A stretch of DNA of 64,000 bases from Microbacter margulisiae (GTDB taxonomy: Bacteria; Bacteroidota; Bacteroidia; Bacteroidales; Paludibacteraceae). The notes below the pieces were generated by a model. It saw only the letters and a program-made list of their open reading frames with translations. It did no database searches and was not told the origin of the DNA. The position numbers were made by a program, and so were the translations under genes. Positions 1-9,025 of this stretch are shown piece after piece; within the stretch, counting starts at the first letter, position 1, and every line of letters starts with the position of its first letter. The stretch is taken from positions 1,054,001-1,118,000 of the forward strand of contig NZ_JACHYB010000001.1 of NCBI RefSeq assembly GCF_014192515.1, written 5' to 3'.

Positions 1-1346
1 TTCCCCAGGTGAAAAGCGTTGTTTCGCAAACGGGGCGTCCTGATGATGGTACCGATGTCACAGGGTTTTACAACAATGAGTTTGATATCCAACTTTATCC
101 CGAATCGGATTGGAAACCCAAAATAAGCAAGGATAAACTGATAGACGAAATGAATAAACGACTTGCTGTAATCCCGGGTGTGGATTTCAATTTCTCGCAA
201 CCCATATCCGATAATGTCGAAGAAGCAGTGTCAGGAGTGAAAGGAGCCAACTGTGTGAAAATTTTCGGAGACTCTTTGGATTATATGGAAAATGAAGCAG
301 ACAAGATATGTGACATACTGAAAACCGTCAGGGGCATTTCCGACCTGGGAGTTATTAAAAACATAGGACAACCCGAATTGGATATTAAACTCGATCAACA
401 AAAAATGGCATTTTATGGAGTGTCGCCAGCCGATGCCAATGCTGTGATTGAAATGGCTATTGGCGGGAAAGCGGCAACGCAATTATATGAAGGAATCGAA
501 AAGTTCGATGTCAGAATACGATTTCCGGAGGAAGATAGAAATACGGTAAACAAAATCGGGAATCTTATGGTGCCAACATTAAGTGGCTCTAAAGTACCCA
601 TAAAAGAAATTGCCGACATTTCCATGAAAACTGGCCCCTGTTTAATTTTCAGGGATGGCAATGAACGTTATTCTGCCGTCAAGTTCTCCGTTCGCGACAG
701 GGACTTGGGTAGCGCAGTCAATGAAGCCAGGGCTAAGGTAAATAAGGCAATCAAACTGAAAAAAGGATATTCAATGGTTTGGCAGGGAGATTTTCAGAAT
801 CAACAACGTGCGGAGAAGCGGCTGGCCGAAGTTGTTCCTATAAGCCTGCTTTTGATCTTCCTGTTGTTGTTTATCATGTTTGGCAACCTGAAAGACTCCG
901 GTCTGGTATTTCTTAATGTTCCCTTTGCAATCGTCGGAGGTATTACCGTTCTTCTGTTGACACATACGAACTTCAGTATTTCAGCAGGAATAGGATTTAT
1001 TGCTCTGTTTGGCATTTGTATTCTCAGCGGGGTATTGTTGATTACGGCCTTTAAAAACAACCTTGAAAGATTCAGGGGAGAGAAAGACGCCCTGTATCTC
1101 TCTGTTAAAACAGGGGTAAGAACAATGACACGTCCCGTCATGATGACTGCTTTAATGGCCGCCATCGGATTGTTACCTGCCGCCATTTCACATGGCATTG
1201 GATCGGAAAGTTCACGTCCCCTGGCAAGAGTTGTAATCGGAGGCATTTTATTTGCAATGATATTTTCATTACTGGTCTTTCCGCTCATTTTTGCTAAAGC
1301 ATATAAAAATGCAGGACGGAAACGCCGCCATGCATCTGAAAATTGA
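1..1346 (+). CDS. RND efflux transporter, CzcA/CusA type (C-terminal part, cut by window edge)
   Basis: Inner-membrane proton-driven pump subunit of the heavy-metal type RND family, which works with a periplasmic adaptor and an outer-membrane channel. The frame is open to the first base of the window, so the start lies upstream; about 447 residues of a protein normally near 1030 are visible. The first residues (KSVVSQTGRPDDGTD) match the porter-domain motif of CzcA-like pumps, and the middle (QPELDIKLDQQKMAFYGVS) is a typical docking/porter segment. The last 170 residues hold the C-terminal transmembrane bundle, with hydrophobic stretches at about 274-295, 300-317, 320-345, 375-395 and 405-430, and the usual SSRPLARVVIGG before the final helix. 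The ion or drug carried cannot be told from this part. A strong terminator follows 26 bases after the stop. Confidence 0.9.
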   Translation, partial: PQVKSVVSQTGRPDDGTDVTGFYNNEFDIQLYPESDWKPKISKDKLIDEMNKRLAVIPGVDFNFSQPISDNVEEAVSGVKGANCVKIFGDSLDYMENEADKICDILKTVRGISDLGVIKNIGQPELDIKLDQQKMAFYGVSPADANAVIEMAIGGKAATQLYEGIEKFDVRIRFPEEDRNTVNKIGNLMVPTLSGSKVPIKEIADISMKTGPCLIFRDGNERYSAVKFSVRDRDLGSAVNEARAKVNKAIKLKKGYSMVWQGDFQNQQRAEKRLAEVVPISLLLIFLLLFIMFGNLKDSGLVFLNVPFAIVGGITVLLLTHTNFSISAGIGFIALFGICILSGVLLITAFKNNLERFRGEKDALYLSVKTGVRTMTRPVMMTALMAAIGLLPAAISHGIGSESSRPLARVVIGGILFAMIFSLLVFPLIFAKAYKNAGRKRRHASEN

Positions 1347-1371
1347 TGGATAAACCCAACACAGTCGTTTC

Positions 1372-1406
1372 AAAAAGGCGTATCTTTGCGGATACGCTTT
1401 TTTTTT
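1372..1406 (+). terminator. Rho-independent terminator after the RND pump gene
   Basis: A perfect 7-bp stem (GCGTATC 1378-1384 with GATACGC 1391-1397) has a 6-base loop, is extended by A:T pairs on both sides, and is followed by a run of nine T. The second part of the stem-loop also contains TATCTTTG (1381-1388), which fits the Bacteroidetes -7 box, so the element may also start the transcript of the next gene. Confidence 0.85.
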
Positions 1407-1424
1407 GAACTGAATGATGACCCA

Positions 1425-1934
1425 ATGACTACTATAGGAGTACTTTCTGACACACATAATTATCTTGATCCACGGGTATTTACCCATTTTGCGGCCTGTG
1501 ATGAAATCTGGCACGCAGGAGATATTGGTTCGTTACACATTGTGGATGAACTGATGGCATTCAAGCCACTCCGTGCTGTTCATGGCAACATCGACGGATA
1601 CGATATACGCCATGTATGCCCCATGTTTTTACGTTTTACATGCGAAAAGGTCAACGTGCTCCTGACACACATCGGGGGATATCCCAATCACTACAGCCCT
1701 GAAGCCAAAGCCCTGCTACGCACTGAAATACCCGACATGTTCGTATGTGGGCATTCTCACATTCTCAAGGTACAATATGACCAGCATCTTAAAATGCTTA
1801 CGGTTAATCCGGGAGCTGCCGGAAGGTATGGCTTTCATAAAGTACAAACACTCCTTCGCTTTGTGATCGATGGCAAAGATATCCGTGATATGGAAGTAAT
1901 CGAATTGTCATTGCATGTTCAGGAAACGAAATAA
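1425..1934 (+). CDS. YfcE/MJ0936-type metallophosphoesterase
   Basis: Small cytoplasmic two-metal phosphodiesterase, 169 residues, normal for this family. All metal ligands are present: D9 and H11 (SDTH), D33 (AGD), N55 (HGN), H82 (THIGG) and GHSH at 109-112. The frame is open from 1386, but the ATG at 1425 gives the standard family start (MTTIGVLSDTH), and the longer version would begin inside the terminator hairpin. Family members hydrolyse model phosphodiesters in vitro; the natural substrate is not known. The gene stands alone between the RND terminator and the mgsA promoter. Confidence 0.92.
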   Translation: MTTIGVLSDTHNYLDPRVFTHFAACDEIWHAGDIGSLHIVDELMAFKPLRAVHGNIDGYDIRHVCPMFLRFTCEKVNVLLTHIGGYPNHYSPEAKALLRTEIPDMFVCGHSHILKVQYDQHLKMLTVNPGAAGRYGFHKVQTLLRFVIDGKDIRDMEVIELSLHVQETK

Positions 1935-1957
1935 ACCGGAAGGAATTAACCCGTTTC

Positions 1958-1988
1958 TTTGACATTTGCCGCTTTTACACTACCTTTG
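1958..1988 (+). promoter_or_regulatory. Bacteroidetes-type promoter of mgsA
   Basis: TTTG at 1958-1961, 19 bases, then TACCTTTG at 1981-1988, a perfect match to the -33/-7 consensus. Transcription would begin near 1993-1996. This rules out the in-frame start at 1966 and fixes the mgsA start at 2008, leaving a leader of only about 14 bases. Confidence 0.85.
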
Positions 1989-2007
1989 TGGTAACAAATT
2001 AAAAGGT

Positions 2008-2487
2008 ATGGAACAAAACATGCACAAACAATTGACCATTGCGCTTGTGGCTCATGACAGACGCAAAGCAGACATGGTAGAATGGGCAACGTATAATGCT
2101 GCCACTCTTGCCCAGCACAAAATTATTTGTACCGGCACTACCGGAGGGTTAATTCAAAAGGCATTCAAAGATAAAGGCATTGAAGCAGACGTTACCAGGG
2201 TCAATTCAGGTCCAATGGGCGGAGATGCTGAAATTGCAGCACTTGTGGCTCAGAAAAAGATCGATTTGGCTATTTTCCTGATTGATGACCTTTTTGCCCA
2301 GCCTCATGAAGCTGATATCCAGATGTTACTTCGCCAGTGCCGTATACACAATGTACCTATAGCATGTAATCGATACAGTGCTGATCTCATGATTACCAGT
2401 CCACTATGGGATGATGAGAATTATAAACCGGTTGAAGCACAATATGTGCCGTTCAGCCGTAAGCCCTCTAAGAAAAAGAAATCATAA
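2008..2487 (+). CDS. mgsA: Methylglyoxal synthase
   Basis: Converts dihydroxyacetone phosphate to methylglyoxal plus phosphate, a bypass of lower glycolysis used when phosphate is scarce or sugar is in excess. The protein has 159 residues, close to the 152 of the E. coli enzyme. Family signatures are present: ALVAHDRRK with the active-site His, the phosphate-binding TGTTGGLI, SGPMGGDAEI with the catalytic Asp, and LRQCRIHNVPIACNRYSADL. The C-terminus is a basic tail (KPSKKKKS). The start follows from the promoter just upstream. The gene is monocistronic or runs into leuB 47 bases later. Confidence 0.95.
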   Translation: MEQNMHKQLTIALVAHDRRKADMVEWATYNAATLAQHKIICTGTTGGLIQKAFKDKGIEADVTRVNSGPMGGDAEIAALVAQKKIDLAIFLIDDLFAQPHEADIQMLLRQCRIHNVPIACNRYSADLMITSPLWDDENYKPVEAQYVPFSRKPSKKKKS

Positions 2488-2534
2488 ACATATAGCTCTT
2501 TTTTGAAAGAACCCATTTAACTAGACCAGTCATT

Positions 2535-3611
2535 ATGCAATTGAACATCGCTGTACTGCCCGGTGACGGCATCGGGCCTGAAATTACTCAAACTGCGTTA
2601 GAAGTAACCAAAGTCGTAGCTAATAAATTCGGACATCAACTTACATATGAATTCGGATTGGTAGGAGCATGCGCCATCGACAAAACAGGAAATCCTTATC
2701 CACCTGAGACGCACACTTTATGTATGAATTCCGATGCAGTACTCTTTGGCGCTATTGGTGATCCCCGTTTTGACAACAATCCTTCGGCTAAGGTTCGCCC
2801 GGAACAAGGATTGCTCGCAATGCGTAAACAACTGGGTTTGTATGCTAATATACGCCCCGTCACCACATTCCCTTCTTTATTGCATAAATCGCCATTACGT
2901 TCTGATTTAATTCAGGATGCCGATTTGATGTGCATCCGTGAACTTACCGGTGGAATCTATTTCGGGAAACCGCAAGGAAGATCGGAAGATGGCAACAGTG
3001 CCGTAGACACATGCACCTATTCGCGCGAAGAGATAGAACGCATTGTCCGGCTGGCATTTCAATATGCACAAAAACGACGTAAAAAACTAACCATCGTGGA
3101 TAAAGCCAACGTGTTGGAAACATCACGGCTTTGGAGAGAAACATCGCAACGGCTCGAAAAGGATTATCCCGATGTAACGACTGAATATATGTTCGTGGAC
3201 AATGCCGCCATGCAGCTTATTCAATGGCCAAAACGATTTGATGTGCTGGTAACGGAAAACATGTTCGGTGATATTCTTACCGACGAGGCCTCTGTTATCA
3301 CCGGATCGTTAGGTATGCTACCATCCGCTTCCATAGGAATTCATACTTCGGTATTCGAGCCAATTCATGGTTCATATCCGCAAGCTGCAGGAAAAAACAT
3401 TGCCAATCCGTTAGCAACCATCCTTTCGGCTGCACTTATGTTTGAATATGCATTCAACCTGATGGAAGAAGGAGCTTTGATACGTAAAGCCGTTGACGCT
3501 TCGCTGGAAGCAGGCTATGTAACAGAAGATATTTGCACAAACGGACAACCCCGTTCCACCTCGGATGTAGGAGAATGGATTGTCAGGTATATTCAATCAC
3601 AAACTGAGTGA
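2535..3611 (+). CDS. leuB: 3-isopropylmalate dehydrogenase
   Basis: NAD-dependent oxidative decarboxylation of (2R,3S)-3-isopropylmalate in leucine synthesis. The 358 residues are normal for the family. The N-terminus ([12 protein letters not shown]) is the family start. [10 protein letters not shown] carries the substrate-binding segment, DKANVL the active-site Lys, and [20 protein letters not shown] the metal-binding aspartates; [18 protein letters not shown] is the NAD site. No other leu gene (leuA, leuC, leuD) lies in the window, so leuB is detached from the pathway genes here; this is seen directly, and the rest are presumably elsewhere. An inverted repeat follows the stop. Confidence 0.96.
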   Translation: MQLNIAVLPGDGIGPEITQTALEVTKVVANKFGHQLTYEFGLVGACAIDKTGNPYPPETHTLCMNSDAVLFGAIGDPRFDNNPSAKVRPEQGLLAMRKQLGLYANIRPVTTFPSLLHKSPLRSDLIQDADLMCIRELTGGIYFGKPQGRSEDGNSAVDTCTYSREEIERIVRLAFQYAQKRRKKLTIVDKANVLETSRLWRETSQRLEKDYPDVTTEYMFVDNAAMQLIQWPKRFDVLVTENMFGDILTDEASVITGSLGMLPSASIGIHTSVFEPIHGSYPQAAGKNIANPLATILSAALMFEYAFNLMEEGALIRKAVDASLEAGYVTEDICTNGQPRSTSDVGEWIVRYIQSQTE

Positions 3612-3629
3612 CGTATTTTGATCATCATT

Positions 3630-3662
3630 CCTGTAAAAATGGGGATACTCCTTTTTTACAGG
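3630..3662 (+). repeat. Perfect 10-bp inverted repeat after leuB
   Basis: CCTGTAAAAA (3630-3639) pairs with TTTTTACAGG (3653-3662) across a 13-base loop. It sits 18 bases after the leuB stop and just before the next gene. The T run is inside the stem, not after it, so it is a poor intrinsic terminator. It may be a 3'-end stabilising hairpin, or it may mask the AGGAA-like sequence in front of the ATG at 3666. Confidence 0.6.
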
Positions 3663-3665
3663 AAA

Positions 3666-4123
3666 ATGAACATGCACATTTTCCAAGGGTTATCGTTTGC
3701 TTTCTGATTGTCAATAGCATGATGCTTCATGCCCAGACAAAAAAAAATGATACCATTCCGCATGTGACTCTTAAGTCGCCCTGGGAAAATGTGATTCACT
3801 TTAACGGATATATTCAGAAACGTCCGCAAACGTTGACGTTTAGTGACAGTTTGAAGTTTAACGGATATAAAACTGTTAAGAGGCTTACTGTCAATGAATT
3901 TATGAAGTTTACACAACCGGCTTCCGATAAATACCGGAAGGAAATGGAAGCCATTTACAAGCCTTTGTTACGGGTTCAGGCAGAAATTAATAAAAACCAT
4001 GTAAACAAAGGGCTTTTCAGGTATAATCCGAATATTGGTTATTTTGATACGTGGAAAGAACCGATAGAACTGATGAATCCGAATACAGAGAAAGATCGTG
4101 ATCCTGATTGGGACGGTAAATAA
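3666..4123 (+). CDS. Uncharacterised small secreted protein; signal peptide apparently frameshifted
   Basis: I do not recognise this family. The main frame runs to a TAA at 4123 and encodes about 130 mature residues, with KSPWENVIHFNGYIQ, a repeated FNGY motif, and an acidic end (EKDRDPDWDGK). In that frame the only starts are GTG 3608, which overlaps the leuB stop as GTGA but yields an acidic, His-rich leader unlike a signal peptide, and ATG 3719, which leaves no hydrophobic segment. The ATG at 3666, preceded by AGGAAA, reads MNMHIFQGLSFAF and stops at 3707. One extra T in the TTT run at 3701-3703 would join it to LIVNSMMLHAQ and give a textbook signal peptide. I infer a one-base deletion, natural or from sequencing. 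The export function may therefore be lost. Confidence 0.5.
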
Positions 4124-4178
4124 CACTTATTGATAACAAAACGAATGCAAACAAAATAAGGAATCGAGGGGATGAGCT

Positions 4179-7100
4179 ATGGTTGAGCAATTTGTACGCG
4201 AAATGCAAGCCAAACTGGCAAGTAAAGATGATCAAAAAACAGCGTTTTCGTCGTTTTTCAGGACATTTCTGGCCTCTTTTCAACCTGGTACCACCGTCAT
4301 TTCCATCGATCAACCAGCAACGCCTTCCTTACCTGCCTGGCAGGTAAAATACAATAATCAGCTGATTGGCTACATTGATATCCTTCTCTCGAAACCTGCT
4401 TGTCCGGAATCAGAAGAAGACCTTTCTGTCAGGGAATACATTGCTACATTCGACAATCTGCTACTTCTGAACTCGCACGAGTTCAGGTTATACCGGCAAG
4501 GAAAAATGTTCATGCAGGCAGATATATCTGTTTCGCTGTTTGATGCACTACCGGAAGAGGCAAACTCAGGATTGCATCAATTGCCGGAAAAAGTGTTGTC
4601 CGATTTTTTCCGTTTTAGGACAAAGCAGGCTGCATCGGCCACAGAATTGGCAACAGCTGCTGCCAAATGGGCACAACGGCTTTCAAAATATATCCAACGA
4701 ATTTTTGCCAACAATATACAGGAGGATACACCATTTGCCTCGCTATTGGAAACGATTCAAAAAAAGATTGATCCTACCCTTACATCCCAACAGTTCGCCG
4801 ATCAGTATGCACAGGCTTTCATCCTGCATACGTTACAACCTACTGCATTTATCAATCCTCCCGCGCCGGGTATCCATCATGACAATGCCGGCAATCAATG
4901 GGATGAAGTAGAGCAAAGTTTCCAGGATCAAACATGCTATGCTTTACATATTGTAGAAGATGAGATCAAGCCTTTGATCGGGAATGATTCACTTAAGGCA
5001 TGGTGGGATAAAACCGTTGCAACACAAAGGACATCAGAACGATTTATTGATTTTTACAGGATGTTCCGCAGCAGTTTTGATGATGCATTTACGTTTCGTA
5101 ATGGTATTGATGAAACAACTTATCCATTGGCAAATTATATTACAAAAGCAGTGCATCAGCTGGTTAAAACCCAGCTTTTATGCTACAATGGACTGGCTGA
5201 TGAACGCATTCGTGTGATTCATCCGGCAAGCTCATTCTGCAATCTGATGAATGAGCTAATGAAACTAACCGCACGGACATATATTAATCAATTTGGATTC
5301 CGTCGCCAGCCACAACTTTTTGAACAACACATACAACCTCACTTTATAGCCTTCGAACATCGCCTTGATGCATTTGCATGGGGCGCTGTCAATACCCATT
5401 TTGTAGCAGCAGATACTCCTTTTATTGTGCCTGATCAGCCTTTTCAGCATTTTTTGTTGTCTCCTTTTTTTCAGGAAACCAAATTCTGGCATGAAGCACC
5501 ATCAGATTCTGAATATGCGTCAACATTTGCTGCAATCTCGGAACAACCATTGCCAATCATCATTTGTAATACATTCCAATTGTACGAAACGCCACTTTTC
5601 AACAAACAACTGGCAATGATGATGCAGAAAAATCCATTGAACCTGCCACGTTTTTCTGAAGTGGAAGGCAAACAATTTCCGACATTACAACCCGGATCGC
5701 TACAGGAATCAATGGTAGCCATGATTTGGATCAGCCAATATTTCATGACGCAACACGGACAAGGCGTATCAGCATTAATTGTTCCACAGAAATTGTTGCA
5801 CCATCCTGACTTCCGGGGTGTACGGTCTAGCCTAATGCAAACCATGAATGAAATCTATATTCTGGATTTACACGGTAGCGCAATGCACGATGAACATGTA
5901 CCCGATGGAAGCCATGATGAACATGTCTTTGATGACGATCAGGGAGTTGCAGTCCTCTTTTTAGTAAAACGTATCCAGCAATCAACCTGTAAAATATATC
6001 ATGCTGATTTGCTAGGATCACGCTATGTAAAAGAGAATTGGTTGAAACATACGGATTTCGAATTATATACTTATCAGCCAATCAATCCTTCATCACCACA
6101 CTATGTTTTTTCTCCCTATGATATTCATGCCAAACAATCGTACCAGGCATGGAAATCGTTGAATGAGATCATGCCAGCATACGAAACATTACCTATGCTT
6201 ACCGAAAACATTTGGATTGATGAGGATAAAACACAACTTATCGAAAGATTGCTCGACCGGCAAGCAAAGCAACAGCGTTTTATGCGCTATTCAACTGCTT
6301 CAAAAGAGGAAAAAACAGCAAAGGATTTTGAAAAACAAATCATTTCGATCCAGACAGGCCTTTTCGAGGAAAAGTTTGTATATATACCAGATGATGCCAC
6401 GTCGGAAGAATATAATCGGATAGCCCATCATTTTGAGCATGCCAATAAAGCATTAGTGGTATCACAAAATGTAATCCCGGGGAAAGGAGATCTGATTTTT
6501 TCAGTCTTTGCCGTCAATCATTTTGTGACACATCCGTTTTTATCAACACGTCCTATCATTGGAGAATATCTTTTCCCTTTACATTTGTACCAAACCACAA
6601 ATGCAACAGAAACACAACCTGTTCAAACTGTTCTTTCGTTGTTTGAACAGGAGGAGAATTATGTGCAAAGCACCTTCAACTTTGACAAAAACTTACTCAA
6701 ACAATTAGCTACAGGCTATAGCAAAAAAGTGGATGCCGGCATGCTTTTTGATTATCTTTATGCCATTCTGTGGAGCAATCATTATAAAGCTATTGCGGCA
6801 CAACACCAAACCAATTCTATCCCCAGAATACCATTTCCTATGGATCGTGCCATTTTTGACCAATTGGCATTAAAAGGACGACAATGTATGCAACTGCATC
6901 TTCAAAATTCATTTTCAGGGATAAAAAATCACGCACCACAATACAATGCCAGCTCAGATAATAACAGAATCGAACGCATGTTTTTTGTTGAAAAAGAGTC
7001 GGCAGTATATATCAATTCGACCAACTATTTTGCACCAGTTTCAGTGAAACAATGGCAATTCGCCATTGGAGATAACCTGTTGTTGCATCAGGTATTATCA

Positions 7101-7241
7101 GGAAAAGCCATTCTGACCGAACCGTTAATACAACAATTTTGTGCTACAGCATCGTACATTACAGATAATCTTCACCTTATAGATCAAATCGATGGATTGT
7201 TTGACGAAGCAATCATAACCACGTTCAGCTTTAATGGCTGA
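4179..7241 (+). CDS. Type IIG-like restriction-modification protein with degenerate catalytic motifs
   Basis: A 1020-residue single-chain protein that follows, end to end, the plan of nuclease-methylase-specificity fusions. Residues 1-130 look like the PD-(D/E)xK domain, including the usual NLLLLNSHEFRLYRQG. A helical linker runs to about 330, followed by a methylase-like core and a C-terminal target-recognition part with EIYILDLHGSA, DEHVFDDDQGVAVLFLVKR, and near the end FDYLYAILWSNHYKA and PRIPFPMD. The active sites look dead. The usual PD becomes PA, the usual IEAK becomes IDIL, methylase motif I DPACGxGxF reads HPASSFCNL, and motif IV GNPPY reads CNTFQ. No helicase domain is present, unlike type ISP. 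The frame is intact with no stop, which argues for continued use, perhaps as a DNA-binding protein. No partner methylase or nuclease is adjacent. Confidence 0.75.
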   Translation: MVEQFVREMQAKLASKDDQKTAFSSFFRTFLASFQPGTTVISIDQPATPSLPAWQVKYNNQLIGYIDILLSKPACPESEEDLSVREYIATFDNLLLLNSHEFRLYRQGKMFMQADISVSLFDALPEEANSGLHQLPEKVLSDFFRFRTKQAASATELATAAAKWAQRLSKYIQRIFANNIQEDTPFASLLETIQKKIDPTLTSQQFADQYAQAFILHTLQPTAFINPPAPGIHHDNAGNQWDEVEQSFQDQTCYALHIVEDEIKPLIGNDSLKAWWDKTVATQRTSERFIDFYRMFRSSFDDAFTFRNGIDETTYPLANYITKAVHQLVKTQLLCYNGLADERIRVIHPASSFCNLMNELMKLTARTYINQFGFRRQPQLFEQHIQPHFIAFEHRLDAFAWGAVNTHFVAADTPFIVPDQPFQHFLLSPFFQETKFWHEAPSDSEYASTFAAISEQPLPIIICNTFQLYETPLFNKQLAMMMQKNPLNLPRFSEVEGKQFPTLQPGSLQESMVAMIWISQYFMTQHGQGVSALIVPQKLLHHPDFRGVRSSLMQTMNEIYILDLHGSAMHDEHVPDGSHDEHVFDDDQGVAVLFLVKRIQQSTCKIYHADLLGSRYVKENWLKHTDFELYTYQPINPSSPHYVFSPYDIHAKQSYQAWKSLNEIMPAYETLPMLTENIWIDEDKTQLIERLLDRQAKQQRFMRYSTASKEEKTAKDFEKQIISIQTGLFEEKFVYIPDDATSEEYNRIAHHFEHANKALVVSQNVIPGKGDLIFSVFAVNHFVTHPFLSTRPIIGEYLFPLHLYQTTNATETQPVQTVLSLFEQEENYVQSTFNFDKNLLKQLATGYSKKVDAGMLFDYLYAILWSNHYKAIAAQHQTNSIPRIPFPMDRAIFDQLALKGRQCMQLHLQNSFSGIKNHAPQYNASSDNNRIERMFFVEKESAVYINSTNYFAPVSVKQWQFAIGDNLLLHQVLSGKAILTEPLIQQFCATASYITDNLHLIDQIDGLFDEAIITTFSFNG

Positions 7242-7299
7242 AAAATTTTCTTGAACTGAACCTTACACAATTCTGATATTCATTAAAATATGATATTTC

Positions 7300-8961
7300 A
7301 TGTTAGCTAAATTCCTTACCAAATCAGTGTTTACCTCTTTAGATGATTTTCTGAAGAATTTTCATATTAACGTACCGGATAATTTCAATTTCGCCTATGA
7401 TGTAATGGACGAATGGGCAAAAATTGCACCTGAAAAAAGGGCGCTTTGCTGGACAAACGATAAGGGGGAACATATCGATTTCACCTTTGCCCAACTCAAG
7501 CACTACAGCGACATAACGGCAACCTTTTTTCAACAATTAGGCATTGGGAAAGGCGATATGGTGATGCTGATCCTGAAACGCCGGTATGAATTCTGGTTTT
7601 CTATTTTGGCACTGCATAAACTGGGAGCAGTCTGCATTCCGGCAACTCATCTCTTAACACAAAAAGATATTATATATCGTGCAAATGCAGCTGATATTAA
7701 GATGATTGTTGCTGTAGGAGAACCGAATGTTATACAGCATGTCAATGAAGCGCTTCCGCAAGCCCCAACAATAAAACATGTCGTTTCGGTAGGCGATATT
7801 TATCCTGAAAACTGGTTGAATTTTCAGGAAGGAATTCGCCGTGCCAAGCCCTTCGAACGACCAGCACACGTGAATGACAACAATGATATCTCACTGCTCT
7901 ATTTTACTTCGGGGACAACAGGAAATCCCAAAATGGTAATTCATAATTTTACCTATCCATTGGGACATATCGTTACTGCATCATTTTGGCACAACCTGAA
8001 CGAAAGTAGTCTGCATTGCACATTAGCCGACACAGGATGGGCCAAAGCGGTTTGGGGAAAAATCTACGGCCAATGGATTGCAGGATCAGCCGTCTTTGTT
8101 TATGATCACGAGAAATTTGTACCAAGCGAGCTTTTAGAAATGCTTTCAAAATATAAAGTTACTTCGTTTTGTGCTCCTCCTACCGTCTTCCGGTTTTTAA
8201 TCCGTGAAGATCTGTCAAAGATTGACCTATCTTCCCTGAAATATTGCACTATAGCAGGAGAACCGCTTAATCCGGTTGTTTTTGAGACATTCTATAACAT
8301 GACAGGCATAAAATTGATGGAAGGATTCGGACAAACGGAAACATCCCTGACTATTGCTAACTATCCATGGATGGAACCCAAACCAGGATCAATGGGAATC
8401 CCAAATCCCGCATATGATATGGATCTCATCACTGCTGACGGACGTTCCGCAGAAGATGGAGAACAGGGAGAAATTGTCCTTCGAACCGACCGCTGGATGC
8501 CTGTTGGACTCTTCTTAGGCTATTATCGGGATGAAGCTCTGACCAAAAGCGTATATCAAAACCATTTATATCATACAGGCGATGTTGCCTGGCGCGATCA
8601 GGACGGATATTACTGGTTTGTAGGAAGAACGGACGATGTAATCAAAAGTTCGGGCTACCGTATCGGCCCGTTTGAAGTGGAAAGTGCCCTGATGACACAT
8701 CCGGCTGTAGTAGAATGTGCTATTACTGGCGTTCCTGATGAAATCCGGGGGCAAGTGGTGAAAGCAACGATTGTGTTAGCGCCTGAATATCGAAAAAAGG
8801 CAAACGACGAACTTGTAAAAGAGATTCAGGATCATGTCAAAAAAGTTACGGCACCTTATAAATACCCGCGTGTAATCGAATTTGTAGAGGAGCTTCCCAA
8901 AACTATCAGTGGAAAAATTCGCCGTGTTGAAATCCGTAATACGGATAGCGGAGAAAAATAA
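7300..8961 (+). CDS. AMP-forming acyl-CoA synthetase (medium-chain/acetyl-CoA synthetase-like)
   Basis: ANL-superfamily ligase of 553 residues that activates a carboxylic acid as acyl-AMP and transfers it to CoA. Motifs seen in order: [11 protein letters not shown] (phosphate loop, about 200-210), [14 protein letters not shown] (A5), YHTGD (A7), [20 protein letters not shown] (A8 hinge), and near the C-terminus [10 protein letters not shown] with the catalytic Lys (A10). The overall sequence resembles medium-chain acyl-CoA ligases (MACS) more than long-chain FadD. The substrate is not decided; short or medium-chain, branched or aromatic acids are all possible. It is 58 bases downstream of the R-M-like gene, with no clear promoter between them. 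Confidence 0.92.
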   Translation: MLAKFLTKSVFTSLDDFLKNFHINVPDNFNFAYDVMDEWAKIAPEKRALCWTNDKGEHIDFTFAQLKHYSDITATFFQQLGIGKGDMVMLILKRRYEFWFSILALHKLGAVCIPATHLLTQKDIIYRANAADIKMIVAVGEPNVIQHVNEALPQAPTIKHVVSVGDIYPENWLNFQEGIRRAKPFERPAHVNDNNDISLLYFTSGTTGNPKMVIHNFTYPLGHIVTASFWHNLNESSLHCTLADTGWAKAVWGKIYGQWIAGSAVFVYDHEKFVPSELLEMLSKYKVTSFCAPPTVFRFLIREDLSKIDLSSLKYCTIAGEPLNPVVFETFYNMTGIKLMEGFGQTETSLTIANYPWMEPKPGSMGIPNPAYDMDLITADGRSAEDGEQGEIVLRTDRWMPVGLFLGYYRDEALTKSVYQNHLYHTGDVAWRDQDGYYWFVGRTDDVIKSSGYRIGPFEVESALMTHPAVVECAITGVPDEIRGQVVKATIVLAPEYRKKANDELVKEIQDHVKKVTAPYKYPRVIEFVEELPKTISGKIRRVEIRNTDSGEK

Positions 8962-8974
8962 AATCTTCATTATG

Positions 8975-9002
8975 CGAGGACATTGCGTAGACAGTATCCT
9001 CG
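8975..9002. terminator. Stem-loop between convergent genes
   Basis: CGAGGA (8975-8980) pairs with TCCTCG (8997-9002), and a T-rich stretch follows on the plus strand. It lies between the ends of the acyl-CoA synthetase gene and the oppositely oriented DUF4130 gene, so it could end both transcripts. The stem is short. Confidence 0.45.
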
Positions 9003-9025
9003 TTTATAATTTTATTTTCAGATTG

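Noticed and set aside
3608..3665. GTG 3608 as the start of the small secreted protein
   Set aside because: Although it overlaps the leuB stop as GTGA, it gives a 27-residue acidic, His-rich leader before the hydrophobic part, unlike a signal peptide; kept only as an alternative.
5889..5930. Repeated GATGAACATGT in the R-M-like gene as a mobile or regulatory repeat
   Set aside because: It encodes the DEHV...DEHVF segment that is a normal motif of the protein family.
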